Part shown: positions 25,506 to 34,419 of the stretch, one piece after another | Numbering within the stretch: the first letter of the stretch is position 1 | Layout: every line of letters begins with the position of its first letter | NCBI RefSeq assembly: GCF_000146065.2 | Contig: NC_020449.1 | Coordinates: 682,001-746,000 of the forward strand | Length of the DNA: 64,000 nt | Direction: 5' to 3' | Origin: Candidatus Cloacimonas acidaminovorans str. Evry | GTDB lineage: Bacteria; Cloacimonadota; Cloacimonadia; Cloacimonadales; Cloacimonadaceae | Notes under the pieces: generated by a model | What the model saw: only the letters and a program-made list of their open reading frames with translations | Told to the model about the DNA's origin: nothing | Database searches by the model: none | Program-made: the position numbers and the translations under genes

Positions 25506-26141
25506 TTATTGAATTTTAAATTCTACCGGAATAATTACCATACAGTCCACGGGTTGACCACTACTTTTTCCCGGTTGAAATTTTACCTTACGAACTGCTT
25601 CAATAGCTGCCTCATCCAAGCCACCACCAATTCCACGCCGAACTCTAATTTCACGAATACTGCCATCTTTTAGAACTTCCACTTCCAGAATTACGGTTCC
25701 TTGTAATTTGTTCCTTTTAGCAAATTCAGGGTAAACAGGTTCAATTTTTCCTATAACTACAGGTGCATCATCATAAGGAACAAAATTAACAGGTGTTTCA
25801 TCTTCACTTTGTTGTTGAGTCGGAGCAGTAGTACTATAAATATTGCCAATTTGGGATAACGCTTCCTGGAAAGCAGCCATATCAACTTCTTCAGTCCCTA
25901 AAACATCACTTATCTGAAAAGTGACATTAACATCAACTTCTGTTTGAGGTGCCTCAATCCGTTCCCGCTCCTCCGGTGGAATATCAACTAATTCCATTTG
26001 CTGTGATTGGAAAACCTGTTTTCTAACTTCAACTTTCGGAGTTACCATAATACCAAAGATAAGTAGTGTAAGGGATAATGCAAGCGCCTTGCTGAATTGG
26101 GCGTTAGCAATGTCTTTCCAGTCCTGATTTTTTGTCTTCAT
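25506..26141 (-). CDS. tonB: TonB family energy-transducing protein
   Basis: A 211-residue TonB. A short basic N-terminus precedes the membrane anchor (ALALSLTLLIFGIMVTP, about residues 18-34). The periplasmic linker is acidic and glutamine-rich rather than proline-rich. The C-terminal domain from about 130 has the expected pattern: IEPVYPEFAKRNKLQGTVIL, then DGSIREIRVRRGIGGGLDEAA, KVKFQPGKSSGQPVDC and the final IPVEFKIQ. It passes proton-motive energy from ExbB-ExbD to an outer-membrane receptor. GGGAG lies five bases before ATG 26141. It is placed after two ExbD genes and the ExbB gene. Confidence 0.92.
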   Translation of the reverse strand: MKTKNQDWKDIANAQFSKALALSLTLLIFGIMVTPKVEVRKQVFQSQQMELVDIPPEERERIEAPQTEVDVNVTFQISDVLGTEEVDMAAFQEALSQIGNIYSTTAPTQQQSEDETPVNFVPYDDAPVVIGKIEPVYPEFAKRNKLQGTVILEVEVLKDGSIREIRVRRGIGGGLDEAAIEAVRKVKFQPGKSSGQPVDCMVIIPVEFKIQ

Positions 26142-26152
26142 TTTTTCTCCCT

Positions 26153-26590
26153 TTATTTCTTCAGTATAGGCTGTGTCTCAAAAGCAACTACAAGAGCATT
26201 GGCATCTTGTAGTTGACGCATTACATCCGACATTACTCCATATTTTGTTTCTCTATCTGTCCGAAAACAGACAATCAATTCAGGGTCCTCCGCTTTCTTA
26301 CGGATAAGAGTTTGAGAAACGAAAACATCCTCAGAACTTTCTATGCGGGTAGGTATGTCATCCAACAGGATTGTCTCATCCCGCATTACATAAATAGTAC
26401 TTGTATGGTTACGAGGAATACGTTCAATACTTTCTGCAAAGGGCCACCGTTCTCGTTCCACCCAGAACTTTTTTTCCTGAACAAAAACGGTAGTTACCAT
26501 AAAGAACAGCAATAAGAGGAAGGCAATATCGGAAGTAGATGCCTGAGGAATGGCAACATCCCGTCTTTTTTTACTACTAAATTTAGCCAT
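26153..26590 (-). CDS. exbD: ExbD/TolR family protein, second copy
   Basis: A 145-residue ExbD-type protein. A basic N-terminus (KFSSKKRRDV) is followed by the single membrane helix with its essential acidic residue, STSDIAFLLLLFFMVTTVFV, where Asp lies in the TSDIAFLL motif. The periplasmic part ends in the conserved KYGVMSDVMRQLQDANALVV. The motif is intact, so it can take part in the proton channel. GGAG precedes ATG 26590, and the first ExbD gene ends eight bases upstream. Two ExbD forms with different periplasmic domains in tandem are common in Bacteroidota-like TonB systems and may form mixed dimers. Confidence 0.92.
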   Translation of the reverse strand: MAKFSSKKRRDVAIPQASTSDIAFLLLLFFMVTTVFVQEKKFWVERERWPFAESIERIPRNHTSTIYVMRDETILLDDIPTRIESSEDVFVSQTLIRKKAEDPELIVCFRTDRETKYGVMSDVMRQLQDANALVVAFETQPILKK

Positions 26591-26598
26591 TTTTGCTC

Positions 26599-27024
26599 CT
26601 AACTTGTAGATAAGGATATTTTTTCTATTTTAGCAGCTTTCAGGCGATCAATTACTTTAATCATATCATTGTATTTTGCCTCTCTATCCGTTATAACTTT
26701 GAAGATCATATCCGGATTTATCTGCACTTTTTGCTGAATTATTACATCCAATTCTTCGCTATCAATGTATCGGGGTGCTTCTCTATTCACTGCTATTTGT
26801 CCATCAGGAAAAATTTGAAAACGGGTCATTTCTTTCTCCGTTAAGGTAAGGGTTTTAGTTTTACCTTCTTGTGACTCTGCTGCTTGAGGCAAAACCAATT
26901 TTATACCCTCTTTCACATCAAACCTGGTTGTGGACATAAAGAAGATGATCAGGAGAAAAGCAATATCGCCAGTAGAGGCAGTTGGTATTGTTGCCCTATA
27001 TTTCCTCTTGCGAGCAATTTTCAT
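26599..27024 (-). CDS. exbD: ExbD/TolR family protein, first copy
   Basis: A 141-residue ExbD-type protein with the sequence ATIPTASTGDIAFLLIIFFM around the membrane helix, holding the proton-path Asp, and a periplasmic domain with VITDREAKYNDMIKVIDRLKAAKI near the end. It overlaps the end of exbB by four bases (ATGA), so it is coupled to exbB translation. Compared with the second copy, the periplasmic domain is different (REAPRYIDSEELDVI), so the two are not a recent duplication. Confidence 0.93.
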   Translation of the reverse strand: MKIARKRKYRATIPTASTGDIAFLLIIFFMSTTRFDVKEGIKLVLPQAAESQEGKTKTLTLTEKEMTRFQIFPDGQIAVNREAPRYIDSEELDVIIQQKVQINPDMIFKVITDREAKYNDMIKVIDRLKAAKIEKISLSTS

Positions 27025-27782
27025 CTTGTAATACCCATTTCTTCAGCCAAAGTTTCGGTGAATTTCTCGGAAGCTCTTTGCATATCTATTACAATACCAT
27101 CCACCATAGTCATAAAAACATTATTAAAGAACTGAACTGGAATTGCCACTATCAATCCGGCTTCGGTTGTAATTAAAGCAATTCGGATACCTGTTGCTAC
27201 AATTGTAGCATCCACAGCACGAGCAGCAGCAATTGATTCAAAAGCTGTAATCATTCCAGCAACAGTTCCTAAAAATCCTAACATAGGAGCAAGAGTTATG
27301 GAAGATGACAGTTCAATAAATCCCTTTTCCAGATAGCTCATTTCAATCATTGAAGCATTTTCAATTGCCTCATCTACGGCAGCCATCCCTTTATCTACTT
27401 TTTCCAATCCCGCATAAATAATAGCTGCTATAGGACCTCTCGTATTCTTGGCAATTTCTTTTGCTTCCTCAAATTTCTTCTCCTTAATTAAAGGAATGAT
27501 TTTATCAAGGAAGGTATTTAAGTTTATCTTACCGTTTAGCAAAGCAATAAACTTCCAAATAATGTAAGCTAAACCATATATTGCCAAAAAGAGAATAGGC
27601 CACATTGCCCATCCGCCATCTTTAAACCATTTTACCAGTCCGCTGCCAAATACTAGTTCTGCAAAGTTCTGTAAACCGCCACCCTCTGTCTCAGCTGCAG
27701 GTTTCTCCTGCGCGTAAGCAAAACTTGCAAAGACAAAGGTCATCATCATAATCAGCAGCATTGTTCCGATGAATTTTCTCAT
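27021..27782 (-). CDS. exbB: ExbB/MotA/TolQ proton channel protein
   Basis: A 253-residue inner-membrane channel. The first 24 residues look like a signal peptide (FVASFAYA), a feature of ExbB forms with an extra N-terminal segment in Bacteroidota-like groups. A first channel helix (WAMWPILFLAIYGLAYIIW) is followed by a cytoplasmic helical part and two later helices (LAPMLGFLGTVAGMITAFE and ALITTEAGLIVAIPVQFF). The threonine-rich motifs that line the proton path are present. It sits 26 bp after the receptor gene, before two exbD genes and tonB, giving a complete Ton motor in one operon. Confidence 0.93.
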   Translation of the reverse strand: MRKFIGTMLLIMMMTFVFASFAYAQEKPAAETEGGGLQNFAELVFGSGLVKWFKDGGWAMWPILFLAIYGLAYIIWKFIALLNGKINLNTFLDKIIPLIKEKKFEEAKEIAKNTRGPIAAIIYAGLEKVDKGMAAVDEAIENASMIEMSYLEKGFIELSSSITLAPMLGFLGTVAGMITAFESIAAARAVDATIVATGIRIALITTEAGLIVAIPVQFFNNVFMTMVDGIVIDMQRASEKFTETLAEEMGITR

Positions 27783-27808
27783 TTTTATTGATTCCTCCTT
27801 GGAATAAT

Positions 27809-30800
27809 TTAGAAGTTAAAGGAAAAGCCCAGGGTAAATCCCCGGAAGTCATTATAATTAAGCGGATTTTTACTTGCTAAAGAATTTACATAATAAACCT
27901 CAGGATAAACGAAACCGGGAATGTTGGTTTCTTCTATCTGAGCGCCATTCCAGTAATAATTCCCTGTTTTGGGATAGACACTTATAATGTTCTTGTTTTT
28001 AAATAGATTTTCCACTTCCGCAAAAACTTTAATATTGATTTTATTAGACAAGAGAAAGCCCTTGGTTATTCTTAAATTTGTTTGTTGAGTACTTGGCATT
28101 CTCTTACTATTCGTGTCAAGTTCTTGACCAGATTCGTAACTTTGTGGAGTATAAGGTGCTCCTGAAGCATAAGCCCAATTGATATTAGCGCTAAAATCGT
28201 CCAGAGGCAATATAAAGTTAGTAAAAGGTATAAAGAATTCTTCTCCTCGGGCAATGCGGAATGTGAAATTGGCACTTATATTATGGCGTATATCCCAATC
28301 CAGAGGAAACTCTCGTAAATTGGTAGTTTCATCTTGAATAACAGTATAAGAACTATTTCCTTGTGCCCAAGCTAAAGAGTAGGCAAGAGACCAGGTGTTA
28401 AAATTAGATAGCAGTTTTTCAATTTGCATATCAATTCCCCGAGCAGAACCATAATCATTGGAGTAGTATTTATACCAGTATACCGTCTGCTCTATTTCAC
28501 TACGCTCTTTCCTGGTGTTCACATAATTATATATATTTTTATAATAGGCAGTTAAATCTAAAACATAATCATCGCTAAGTTGGTGAGAAAGACCTGCTTC
28601 GTAAGTAACAGTTATTTGTGGTTCCAAACTGGGATTTCCTACCCTGATTGTTGTTTCCGAAGCATAAGCATCTTCAGGAGTTTTACTCGTAAAAATATAC
28701 TGCATTTGAGGTAATTGATTCTGATAGTTATAAGCAAAACGCAGAACATCTTTGTCTGTAATCGGATGAGAAACGCCCAACCGTGGAGAAATCATTAACT
28801 GCATCAGATCACTTTTATCAAATTCGCGTAAATCAAAACTACCATCATCCTGTGCCACATAATATTTTTTACCCAAATACCACAAATCAAATCGTAATCC
28901 GGCATTAACAATCATTCCTTCCCATTCCATTTTATCCTGCAAGTAATATGCCATTTGCCAGGGCTCTGCTTTATAACCATCACGCTTTCCGGATGCCGCT
29001 TTAGCTGCAGCAAAGTAATCCTCCGGCTTATAAATAGGAACCAAATCAGCAATAGATGTTGGATTTTCTTTAGTTGCAACAATCGCATAAATGCCCTCGG
29101 GGAGATATTCATCATCTAACAACATATTGCCATCGGCATCAACAAAATTGTCAATATTATAGTTTCTAATATCAAATATGCTGTTTAAATAGGCAACGCG
29201 TCGTTTTTCATCAATATTTAGATAATCCTCTAATTGATTTTTTTTGATGTTATGCTTTATAACTTCTAAACCGGTCTTTGCCATATGGGTTTCATTTATT
29301 TGCCATTCAAAATCTGCTCGTCCACTTAGTATTTTAGTGGTATCATCTATGAAGGCATTATAAATATAACCGGGAGGAAGATAGCCAGGAATTGATCTTG
29401 GCTCTTCCACGCTTTCCAGACGAAATTTCCAATAATCATAAGGTAAAAACCCATAATCATAAATACCATCATTATCCGCATCAATTGTGGAATATCCATA
29501 GTCCCCTAAAGCTACCCTTTGGATATAATCACTGGGAATATTATTAGGGTCTACAGTCATAAATATATACGAATCCCGATCTATGCCTTTGGGACCCTCA
29601 TAACTATCTTTCTGATAATAACTGGCTTTCACTTTAATATTCATTTTATCATTAATTACATAATCGTAAGTGCCAATATATTGTCGCTGAATTATTTCAT
29701 CTTCTGCATAGTGCTGAAGTGCATAGCGCCAGTAATTACTATATGGATAGTTTAAACTTCTATCGCCCCGAACGGCAAATGTAGCTACCTGACCGGGCTT
29801 AAAAGCATACTTGGTTTTTAAATTTATATTATAGGCATTGTAATTACGATTGCCAATATCAATGCCGAGAATTTTATCCCTACCTGTATAAGGATTATAG
29901 ATAGGATAATCGGCATCAATTAGTGTTCTTCCATTTAAAGTATAATCACCATTGGGATCACTTATATAATAATCTTTCAAACGACCATCCAACCATTCAC
30001 CGGCACCATTGAGATAAAATGTGAATTTTTCCTTCATTTCCTGAGAAGCAAAAGGTAATACAGGACCCCCAATAGCCAATTTCACAACATCAGTATTGCG
30101 TCCCTCGCCAATAAGATGATCGGTATTATATTCAACCTTGCCGGAGAAAAAAGGATCTCCATCTTTAGTAACAATATTGATCACACCCGATTGAGCATTG
30201 CCATATTCTGCTGGAAAACCTCCTGTCATCACTTTCATATCTTTAATAGCATCGGTATCAACTTGTAAAGTCGCTCCTCCGTCAACAGGATCGGTAACAC
30301 TCATACCATCTATAGTATAATTAATTTCATTTGAACGGCCACCACGAATATGTAATTCGCCTCCAACATTAGTTACTCCTGCTTGCAAAGCAACAATATC
30401 AGCAACATCTGAAACGGCAGCATCTGTCACAATACTCATTTCTATATTTCTGGCACTTCCTACACGGTTTTTATCTACCTTATCTTCAGTAGCTGTAACG
30501 GTTACTGCCTTCATTTCAAAACCGCTTTTATTCATAGTAGGAGCAAGATTTGTAGTTTGATCTACAATTATACGCACATCATTATACACCACAGTATCAT
30601 AACCGATAAGGGAAAACTTAACTGTATAAAGACCTGGGGGAATATTTATGATAATTGCTGTTCCTTTAGCATTCGTTTGACCACCGGTTACTCGTTGATT
30701 TCCTTGCATAACAACAATATTAACAAATTCCAAGGGGCGACCGGCATTATCGCGCACTCTAACTGCAAGTTTTCCAGTAGTAGCAGCTTCTAAAAATACT

Positions 30801-30847
30801 GTTCCTGCAAGCATAATTATTAGTAGGATCAATGCATATTTACGCAT
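27809..30847 (-). CDS. TonB-dependent outer membrane receptor with CarboxypepD-like N-terminal domain
   Basis: A 1012-residue outer-membrane receptor. A signal peptide (LIIMLAGTVFLEA, about 1-21) is followed by a carboxypeptidase-regulatory-like domain (residues about 24-110, GKLAVRVRDNAGRPLEFVNIVV), then a plug domain (IVALQAGVTNVGGELHIRGGRSNEI, YTIDGMSVTDPVDGG, GGFPAEYGNAQSGVINIVTK), and a 22-strand-type barrel ending in TLGFSFNF. ATG 30847 has GGGAGG upstream. It opens an eight-gene operon running to 19115. No SusD-type lipoprotein accompanies it, so it is not a classical Sus glycan system. The substrate is unknown; it could import, or help assemble or export, the proteins encoded downstream. 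Confidence 0.92.
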   Translation of the reverse strand: MRKYALILLIIMLAGTVFLEAATTGKLAVRVRDNAGRPLEFVNIVVMQGNQRVTGGQTNAKGTAIIINIPPGLYTVKFSLIGYDTVVYNDVRIIVDQTTNLAPTMNKSGFEMKAVTVTATEDKVDKNRVGSARNIEMSIVTDAAVSDVADIVALQAGVTNVGGELHIRGGRSNEINYTIDGMSVTDPVDGGATLQVDTDAIKDMKVMTGGFPAEYGNAQSGVINIVTKDGDPFFSGKVEYNTDHLIGEGRNTDVVKLAIGGPVLPFASQEMKEKFTFYLNGAGEWLDGRLKDYYISDPNGDYTLNGRTLIDADYPIYNPYTGRDKILGIDIGNRNYNAYNINLKTKYAFKPGQVATFAVRGDRSLNYPYSNYWRYALQHYAEDEIIQRQYIGTYDYVINDKMNIKVKASYYQKDSYEGPKGIDRDSYIFMTVDPNNIPSDYIQRVALGDYGYSTIDADNDGIYDYGFLPYDYWKFRLESVEEPRSIPGYLPPGYIYNAFIDDTTKILSGRADFEWQINETHMAKTGLEVIKHNIKKNQLEDYLNIDEKRRVAYLNSIFDIRNYNIDNFVDADGNMLLDDEYLPEGIYAIVATKENPTSIADLVPIYKPEDYFAAAKAASGKRDGYKAEPWQMAYYLQDKMEWEGMIVNAGLRFDLWYLGKKYYVAQDDGSFDLREFDKSDLMQLMISPRLGVSHPITDKDVLRFAYNYQNQLPQMQYIFTSKTPEDAYASETTIRVGNPSLEPQITVTYEAGLSHQLSDDYVLDLTAYYKNIYNYVNTRKERSEIEQTVYWYKYYSNDYGSARGIDMQIEKLLSNFNTWSLAYSLAWAQGNSSYTVIQDETTNLREFPLDWDIRHNISANFTFRIARGEEFFIPFTNFILPLDDFSANINWAYASGAPYTPQSYESGQELDTNSKRMPSTQQTNLRITKGFLLSNKINIKVFAEVENLFKNKNIISVYPKTGNYYWNGAQIEETNIPGFVYPEVYYVNSLASKNPLNYNDFRGFTLGFSFNF

Positions 30848-31044
30848 CGAAAACCTCCCTCTCTTCAGGGTTTTATACCTTTATTTTATTTATAGTTCCA
30901 AGCTCAAATAAGCTTTTTCATATATCTTAACTTCTTACTCAAAAACTCTTCTTTGTAATCTTAAGAAAAAAGTCAAGAGGTTTTTTTATAATATAATCTA
31001 AATTCCTCTTCTAACAAGGTGAAAACTATCTAAATTTCTTAACT

Positions 31045-32091
31045 TTAACATTCCTGAATGAATTCCACTTTTTCTTTTATCTGATTTTGGTTCACAAGTT
31101 CGCCTATACATCTTGCTTCCGGTATAGTTAAGTATTTATCAAATGCCTCATTATCAACTATACAGATCATCCCTGTTCCCAAATTAAAGGCCTCTCTCAT
31201 TGTTTCCTCGGATAGTTTTCCTGCCTCTTGCAACCAATGAAAGAAAGGAGGTATTTCTGATTTCTTGATTTTAATTTGAGCACTAATACCTGCTGGTAAA
31301 ATCCGTTTTAAATTTCCGATAATACCACCTCCGGTAATATGAGCTAAGCCACTAAGATTAGGGTCTGTAAGATAATCTTTCAGTAAAGGCAGATAACTTC
31401 TATGAACACTTAAAAGTAATTCACCCAAGGTAGTTTGACATTCAGGAATATAGCTATCCAGAGATAATTTTAGTTGCTCAAACACAATTTTCCTTACCAA
31501 GGAATAACCATTAGTATGTAATCCACTGCTTGGCAAAGAAATAAGCTGGTCACCAGGTTTAATTTTAGGTCTGGGTAATATTTGTTCCTGTTCTACAATA
31601 CCTATTATTGTGCCCACCAGATCAAATTCTTCATCTTTATACAAATCCGGCATTTCTGCCATTTCTCCTCCGATTAAAACACAGGAATTTTGCTGACAGG
31701 CAATGATGATTCCTTCAATCATTTTTTCCACTTTTGCCGGCTCCAGTTTTCCGATACCGATGTAATCCAGAAAAAATTGCGGGATTGCACCCTGAACTAA
31801 AATATCATTTACACAGTGATTTACCAGGTCTTGACCAATTGTTTCGTATTTGTCAGCCATAATAGCAATTAAAAGTTTGGTTCCCACTCCATCGGTGCTG
31901 GAAACAAGAATCGGCTGATGCCATAAATTTTTATCTATTTTATAAAGTCCGCCAAATCCGCCTAATTCACTAAGAACATTGCTGTTGTAGGTGCTACGAA
32001 CTTTCTGTTTTATTGCTAAAACAGTTGCTTCTCCAGCTTGTATATCAACTCCTGCTTTGCGATAATCCAGTCCATTTTTCAAGTTGTCCAT
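31045..32091 (-). CDS. purM: Phosphoribosylformylglycinamidine cyclo-ligase (AIR synthase)
   Basis: A 348-residue AIR synthase, the fifth step of purine synthesis, with the family marks GGFGGLYKI, VSSTDGVGTKLLIA, LVNHCVNDILVQGAIPQFFLDYIG, CVLIGGEMAEMPDLY and GLHTNGYSLVRK. Length matches PurM. ATG 32091 overlaps the PfkB-kinase gene by 13 bp, so it is expressed as the last gene of the long operon starting at 38958. The other purine genes here (purS, purQ) are 24 kb away, so the pathway is scattered. Confidence 0.96.
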   Translation of the reverse strand: MDNLKNGLDYRKAGVDIQAGEATVLAIKQKVRSTYNSNVLSELGGFGGLYKIDKNLWHQPILVSSTDGVGTKLLIAIMADKYETIGQDLVNHCVNDILVQGAIPQFFLDYIGIGKLEPAKVEKMIEGIIIACQQNSCVLIGGEMAEMPDLYKDEEFDLVGTIIGIVEQEQILPRPKIKPGDQLISLPSSGLHTNGYSLVRKIVFEQLKLSLDSYIPECQTTLGELLLSVHRSYLPLLKDYLTDPNLSGLAHITGGGIIGNLKRILPAGISAQIKIKKSEIPPFFHWLQEAGKLSEETMREAFNLGTGMICIVDNEAFDKYLTIPEARCIGELVNQNQIKEKVEFIQEC

Positions 32092-32972
32092 TTTACCAGT
32101 TGTTCCTTATTCACATCAATTTCTGCTTTGGTTTTATCAATTAAACCTTTCACGCTGAAATCAGCTACATTTAACGCTGATATAACTGTTCCGTATAAAA
32201 TTGCTTCCTTAATTACTGCCCGGTTTAAGATATTATGATTTGCCAAATATCCCATAAAAGCACCGGCAAAACTATCTCCTGCCCCTGTTGGGTCTTTAAC
32301 TTCTTCTAGGGGATAAGCAGGCGCAAAATACATATCGTCATTTGAAATAGCTACCGAACCGTATTCACCGCGTTTAACAATTATCCATTGCGGTCCCAAA
32401 GAGAGTATATCTCTGGCGGCAGAATAAATATTCTCCTTATTTGTATACTCTCTAACTTCGTCCTCATTCATAAAAACAATATTTACTCGCCTCAGCACTT
32501 GTTCTATTTCTTTGGGACACAAATAAATCCAATAATTCATAGTATCACAGGCAAGATGTGAATAACCGGATACCTGATTTAAAACCTGCATTTGCAAGGA
32601 AGGATTGATGTTAGCTAATAATAAACTACGACAGCTTTTGCAGGACTCGGGCAATTGAGGAGAAAAATCAGCAAAAACATTTAACTCCGTAGAAAGCGTT
32701 TCCACTTTATTCCAGGTATTATATTTTCCGCTCCAGCGAAATGTTTTGCCCTCTTTAACCTCCAGTCCGTCCAGATTTATACCTTTTTGCTGTAGTAAGT
32801 TAAGACCATCTATCGGAAAATCCGTTCCGACTACTCCTACAATATAAGCATCTGTAAAAAAGGAACCTGCTAAAGCACCATAAATAGCAGAGCCGCCTAA
32901 AGCATTTTGTATTTCTCCGGCAGGTGTGGAAATACTATCCAAACCTATTGAACCAACTATTACTAAACTCAA
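32079..32972 (-). CDS. PfkB family carbohydrate/nucleoside kinase
   Basis: A 297-residue ribokinase-like sugar or nucleoside kinase. The C-terminal PfkB signature DPTGAGDSFAGAFMGYL contains the catalytic Asp, and the N-terminus has GSIGLDSI and GGSAIYGALAGSFF. It resembles the adenosine kinase/PfkB-like group more than fructokinases, but the substrate cannot be fixed. Start is TTG 32972 with AAGGAG eight bases upstream; the stop codon of the upstream small gene overlaps it as TTGA. Coupling to purM hints at a nucleoside or ribose-related substrate. Confidence 0.83.
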   Translation of the reverse strand: MSLVIVGSIGLDSISTPAGEIQNALGGSAIYGALAGSFFTDAYIVGVVGTDFPIDGLNLLQQKGINLDGLEVKEGKTFRWSGKYNTWNKVETLSTELNVFADFSPQLPESCKSCRSLLLANINPSLQMQVLNQVSGYSHLACDTMNYWIYLCPKEIEQVLRRVNIVFMNEDEVREYTNKENIYSAARDILSLGPQWIIVKRGEYGSVAISNDDMYFAPAYPLEEVKDPTGAGDSFAGAFMGYLANHNILNRAVIKEAILYGTVISALNVADFSVKGLIDKTKAEIDVNKEQLVKWTT

Positions 32973-33184
32973 GGTATGATCTCCTTCTGCAATGTATCTG
33001 CTTGTAAAGTGTCGGTAACACTTGCAGAAGGATTTTGAACTACATTTTTTGTATTCCCGAGGTGATTCATAAGATAAAGAATGATTATTAAGGCAAGCAC
33101 CATAATTATCAGCTTAGGCCAATTATATGCCTTTTTACGCTTATCCTTCCAGCGTTCTTTCATCTTATCGTTTAAGTCGTTCAT
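32969..33184 (-). CDS. Small single-span membrane protein
   Basis: A 71-residue protein of unknown role. A basic, charged N-terminus (NDKMKERWKDKRKKAYNW) is followed by one membrane helix (LIIMVLALIIILYLM) and a short periplasmic tail. The start lies two bases after the stop of the aminotransferase gene, whose last codons form its GGGAGG ribosome site, and its stop overlaps the PfkB gene. This packing makes it a real gene despite the size. Confidence 0.7.
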   Translation of the reverse strand: MNDLNDKMKERWKDKRKKAYNWPKLIIMVLALIIILYLMNHLGNTKNVVQNPSASVTDTLQADTLQKEIIP

Positions 33185-33186
33185 CT

Positions 33187-34395
33187 TTACCTCCCGGAAG
33201 CTAACTCTGCCAGAAAAGAAGCAAAGCGATTTAATCCTTCCTTTATGTTTTCTATGCTATTAGCATAAGAAAAACGCACGGTTCCTTCCATTCCGAATGA
33301 ATTACCCGATACCAGAGCAACATAATACTTGTCAAGTAATTTAGCACAAAAATCATCGGAGGTCTTAATATTCTGGTTATTGTTCTCCAGATACCATTTT
33401 ATTCCCGGCATAATGTAAAAAGCTCCTTGGGGCTTAAAACAGGTAATATGCGGAAGTTTTTTCAGCTCTTCATATAAAAAATCCCGGCGACGGGCAAATT
33501 CCACTCGCATTTTTTCTATTGAATCGTCTTCTTCCTTTAAAGCTGTTACACAGGCATATTGTGTAATAGAATTAACACAGGAAGTTGTATGTTCCTGAAC
33601 CATACCTCCTGCTGAAATAATATCACCAGGTCCTGCTGCATAACCAAGACGCCAGCCAGTCATTGCATAAGCTTTAGAAACACCGTTTATTACAATAGTC
33701 CTTTGTTTCATTTCTTCACTAATGCTTGCTATTGATATATGTTTTGCATCATCATAAACCAGACGTTCATAAATCTCATCGGATATAACCAGTATATTAT
33801 ATTTGATACATATCTCAGCTATATCGGAAAGTTCAGCTTGGGTATAAACTGTGCCTGTTGGATTGCTGGGTGAATTCATTATCAGCACTTTGGAGCAGGG
33901 ATTCTCTTTTATTGCTTTTTCCAGGTCTGCAGGTTGAATTTTATATCCCTTTTCTTCACAGGTAGGAATATAAACCGGTTCTGCATTAGCTAAAGCAACC
34001 TGATAAGGATAGCTTACCCAATAAGGAGTTGCCATCAAAACCTGGTCTTTATCATCACACACGGCAATCAGGGAATTTACAATGGCTGCCTTGGCTCCAG
34101 GTGAAACCAGAATTTCTTTGGGGCTATACTTTAACCCGTTATCCCGTAATAATTTCTCGCAAATTGCCTGTCTCAATTCAGGTATTCCGGCATTATTAGT
34201 ATAACGCGTAAAATTAGCATCTATAGCTTTATGTGCTGATGCCTTAATATATTCCGGGGTATTAAAATCTGGCTCTCCTACGCTAAAACTGATTACATCA
34301 ATTCCAGCATCCTTCATTTCTTTTGCTTTCGCCGATAAACTTAATGTTGGCGAGGGCTTAATTAAACGGCAGCGGTTGGATAGCTTGATAGCCAT
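33187..34395 (-). CDS. aspC: Class I/II pyridoxal-phosphate aminotransferase, aspartate type
   Basis: A 402-residue aminotransferase of the thermophilic-type aspartate aminotransferase subgroup (Ib). It has FSVGEPDFNTPEYI at the N-terminus, MNSPSNPTGTVY, and the PLP lysine in GVSKAYAMTGWRLGYAAGP near residue 235. It exchanges amino groups between aspartate (possibly other amino acids) and 2-oxoglutarate. I chose ATG 34395 because GGAGGTG lies immediately upstream; an upstream in-frame start (34407) lacks a site. It lies between pta and the small membrane protein. Confidence 0.92.
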   Translation of the reverse strand: MAIKLSNRCRLIKPSPTLSLSAKAKEMKDAGIDVISFSVGEPDFNTPEYIKASAHKAIDANFTRYTNNAGIPELRQAICEKLLRDNGLKYSPKEILVSPGAKAAIVNSLIAVCDDKDQVLMATPYWVSYPYQVALANAEPVYIPTCEEKGYKIQPADLEKAIKENPCSKVLIMNSPSNPTGTVYTQAELSDIAEICIKYNILVISDEIYERLVYDDAKHISIASISEEMKQRTIVINGVSKAYAMTGWRLGYAAGPGDIISAGGMVQEHTTSCVNSITQYACVTALKEEDDSIEKMRVEFARRRDFLYEELKKLPHITCFKPQGAFYIMPGIKWYLENNNQNIKTSDDFCAKLLDKYYVALVSGNSFGMEGTVRFSYANSIENIKEGLNRFASFLAELASGR

Positions 34396-34419
34396 CTTCA
34401 CCTCCAATCTATCTTTTTT

